Origin: an uncultured delta proteobacterium
GTDB taxonomy: Bacteria; Desulfobacterota; WTBG01; CAIYCZ01
Assembly (NCBI GenBank): GCA_903924805.1
Contig: CAIYCZ010000124.1
Location: 1 to 7,417, forward strand
DNA: 7,417 bases
Direction of reading: 5' to 3'
This document shows positions 6,559 through 7,417 of this stretch, piece by piece. The notes under the pieces were generated by a model. That model ran no database searches. It saw only the letters and a list, made by a program, of their open reading frames with translations, and was not told the DNA's origin. The first letter of the stretch is position 1, and each line of letters begins with the position of its first letter. A program made the translations under genes and the position numbers.

Positions 6559-6676
6559 AATGCAGAACCCCCAGGGTGTTACCGGGTTTTCTGATAATAA
6601 CGTCCTTGATATTTTATTTAAAATGTAATACCGATGTAGTATTGTCATCACCGAATAATAGGTGAAGTTCTGCATT
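6559..6676. repeat. 118-bp segment bounded by a perfect 10-bp inverted repeat
   Basis: aatgcagaac at 6559-6568 is the exact reverse complement of gttctgcatt at 6667-6676, with 98 bp between. The interior is non-coding. It has small hairpins such as TCACC (6648-6652) with GGTGA (6661-6665), and an AT-rich palindrome ATTTTA-TT-TAAAAT around 6611-6624. No target-site duplication is visible outside the ends. It could be a tiny non-autonomous element, a relic or chance. Confidence 0.4.
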
Positions 6677-6791
6677 CCGAAAAAGTGTATCCTTTAATAG
6701 TTGCATAGGGTAATCGTCGGCGGCCACATAATTTTGAACTGACAATATTCAATGCTGCTATGCCGCTTTTATGCTTTTGATGGGGGCTTGG
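6677..6791. other. Spacer between the inverted-repeat segment and the MNT gene, no gene seen
   Basis: With 6559-6676 this makes about 230 bp without a supportable gene. Short open stretches occur in all frames but none has family resemblance. A loose promoter-like pair (TTGAAC 6734-6739 and TGCTAT 6756-6761, 16-nt gap) lies upstream of the MNT/HEPN pair but is too weak to annotate as a promoter. Confidence 0.4.
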
Positions 6792-7106
6792 ATGAAAGAA
6801 AGAAATAAAACTGCTTTGACAGAAGCAATAATTAAAAAAATCTTAAAACAGCATAATGCGTTGTTGAAAAGATATACGGTTAAAAAAATCGGTCTGTTTG
6901 GCTCATTTGTCAGGAAAACGCAAACGAAACGCAGCGATGTGGATTTTCTGGTCGAGTTTGAGAAGCCGACGTTTGATAACTTTATGGAACTTGCTTTTTC
7001 ACTCGAAAAGCTGTTAGGAAAAAAAGTTGATCTGGTTACCAATGGCAGCCTAAGTCCTTACATTCGGTCTTACGTAGAAAAAGAGGTTAGATGGTGTGAA
7101 GTCTGA
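6792..7106 (+). CDS. mntA: MNT-type minimal nucleotidyltransferase antitoxin (MntA-like)
   Basis: This is a small pol-beta-superfamily nucleotidyltransferase. Such proteins act as the antitoxin in MNT/HEPN (MntA/HepT) modules; in the Shewanella pair MntA adds AMP to a tyrosine of the toxin. From the ATG at 6792 the protein has 104 residues. IGLFGSFVRKTQTKRSDVDF (33-52) carries the diagnostic G-S-x10-D-x-D signature (Gly37, Ser38, Asp49, Asp51). Asp80 in KKVDLVT (77-83) is the likely third metal-binding carboxylate. I chose 6792 over the in-frame ATG at 6771 because GGGGG at 6782-6786 lies 5 nt upstream, and because 6771 would only add a hydrophobic MLLMGAW stub not expected in the family. It overlaps the downstream HEPN gene by 11 nt. 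The DNA is visibly AT-richer than glyQS-ppdK, suggesting separate acquisition. Confidence 0.88.
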   Translation: MKERNKTALTEAIIKKILKQHNALLKRYTVKKIGLFGSFVRKTQTKRSDVDFLVEFEKPTFDNFMELAFSLEKLLGKKVDLVTNGSLSPYIRSYVEKEVRWCEV

Positions 7107-7417
7107 AGAAGTATTTTTGAAACACATGCTTGAGGAAATTAATTTCCTGATAAAGCAAACTGAGGGAATATCCTTTGATACATTTATGGCAGATGAACTG
7201 CTCAGGAGGGCATCTGCGCGAAGCCTTGAGATTATCGGTGAGGCTGTAAAAAATATCAGTACAGATTTTAAAAAGCGGCATGCAGGTATAGAATGGAAGA
7301 AACTTGCTGGCTTAAGAGATAAAATTATTCACGGATATTTTGGAGTCAATTGGGACATTGTCTGGGATGTGATAAAGAACAAAATGCCAGAGCTTAAACA
7401 AGGTATCCAGAATATGA
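7096..7417 (+). CDS. hepT: HEPN-domain (DUF86, HepT-like) toxin, 3' end cut by the window
   Basis: Reading from GTG at 7096 gives 107 residues to the window edge with no stop: MKSEEVFLKHMLEEINFLIK and onward. The family signature is ARSLEIIGEAVKNIS in the middle, then WKKLAGLRDKIIHGYFGVNW with Arg74 and His79 of the R-x4-6-H ribonuclease motif and Tyr81 just after (RX4HXY). In the Shewanella HepT toxin the tyrosine of this motif is AMP-modified by MntA. HepT-like proteins are usually about 110-140 residues, so probably only a short tail is missing. AAGAGG (7081-7086) lies 9 nt before the GTG, and the start overlaps the MNT stop by 11 nt, as expected for a translationally coupled toxin-antitoxin pair. 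An ATG at 7126 is a less likely alternative start. Confidence 0.85.
   Translation, partial: MKSEEVFLKHMLEEINFLIKQTEGISFDTFMADELLRRASARSLEIIGEAVKNISTDFKKRHAGIEWKKLAGLRDKIIHGYFGVNWDIVWDVIKNKMPELKQGIQNM

Noticed and set aside
6564..6590. Intrinsic terminator after hicA (AGAACCC pairing with GGGTTTT)
   Set aside because: The stem is only about 7 bp including a G-U pair, the loop is 13 nt, and the T-run is consumed by the stem instead of following it.
6771..6791. Upstream ATG as the start of the MNT gene
   Set aside because: It would add MLLMGAW, which is not expected in the family, and has no ribosome site. The ATG at 6792 has a G-rich site 5 nt upstream.

Overview
The window is a stretch of bacterial chromosome read almost entirely on the + strand. 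It has a conserved housekeeping block at 1-6103 and an accessory block of two toxin-antitoxin modules at 6124-7417. The split (alpha2beta2-type) glycyl-tRNA synthetase shows that the host is a bacterium and not an archaeon or eukaryote. Mid-GC coding DNA, very AT-rich spacers built from short repeat units, ppdK next to glyQS, and HicAB plus MNT/HEPN modules together suggest an anaerobic Gram-negative lineage such as Nitrospirota (Thermodesulfovibrionia-like), Desulfobacterota or Omnitrophota. That placement is inference and is weak.

Housekeeping block: a few C-terminal codons of an upstream gene (probably recO, 2-46) are followed by glyQ (156-1025), glyS (1119-3194) and ppdK (3443-6103). GlyQ and GlyS form the enzyme that charges tRNA-Gly. 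Pyruvate phosphate dikinase interconverts pyruvate and phosphoenolpyruvate with ATP, Pi, AMP and PPi. All three genes look intact and full length.

The three spacers in this block (47-155, 1026-1118 and 3195-3442) are each largely filled by an imperfect palindrome. Each arm is a run of degenerate short tandem units kept in register: 7-bp units in the first and third, 8-bp units in the second, with a different unit sequence in each. I regard this as the most unusual signal in the window.

Accessory block: only 20 nt after ppdK comes a short HicB-type antitoxin (6124-6315). Its HicA partner follows but has lost its normal start, and its frame now runs directly on from the hicB stop codon. HicA also carries an unrelated C-terminal tail. 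A gene-poor spacer (6559-6791) contains a 10-bp inverted repeat 98 bp apart. Then come a minimal nucleotidyltransferase antitoxin (6792-7106) and an overlapping HEPN-domain toxin (7096 to the window edge), a MntA/HepT-type pair in visibly AT-richer DNA. The window cuts the HEPN gene near its expected C-terminus.
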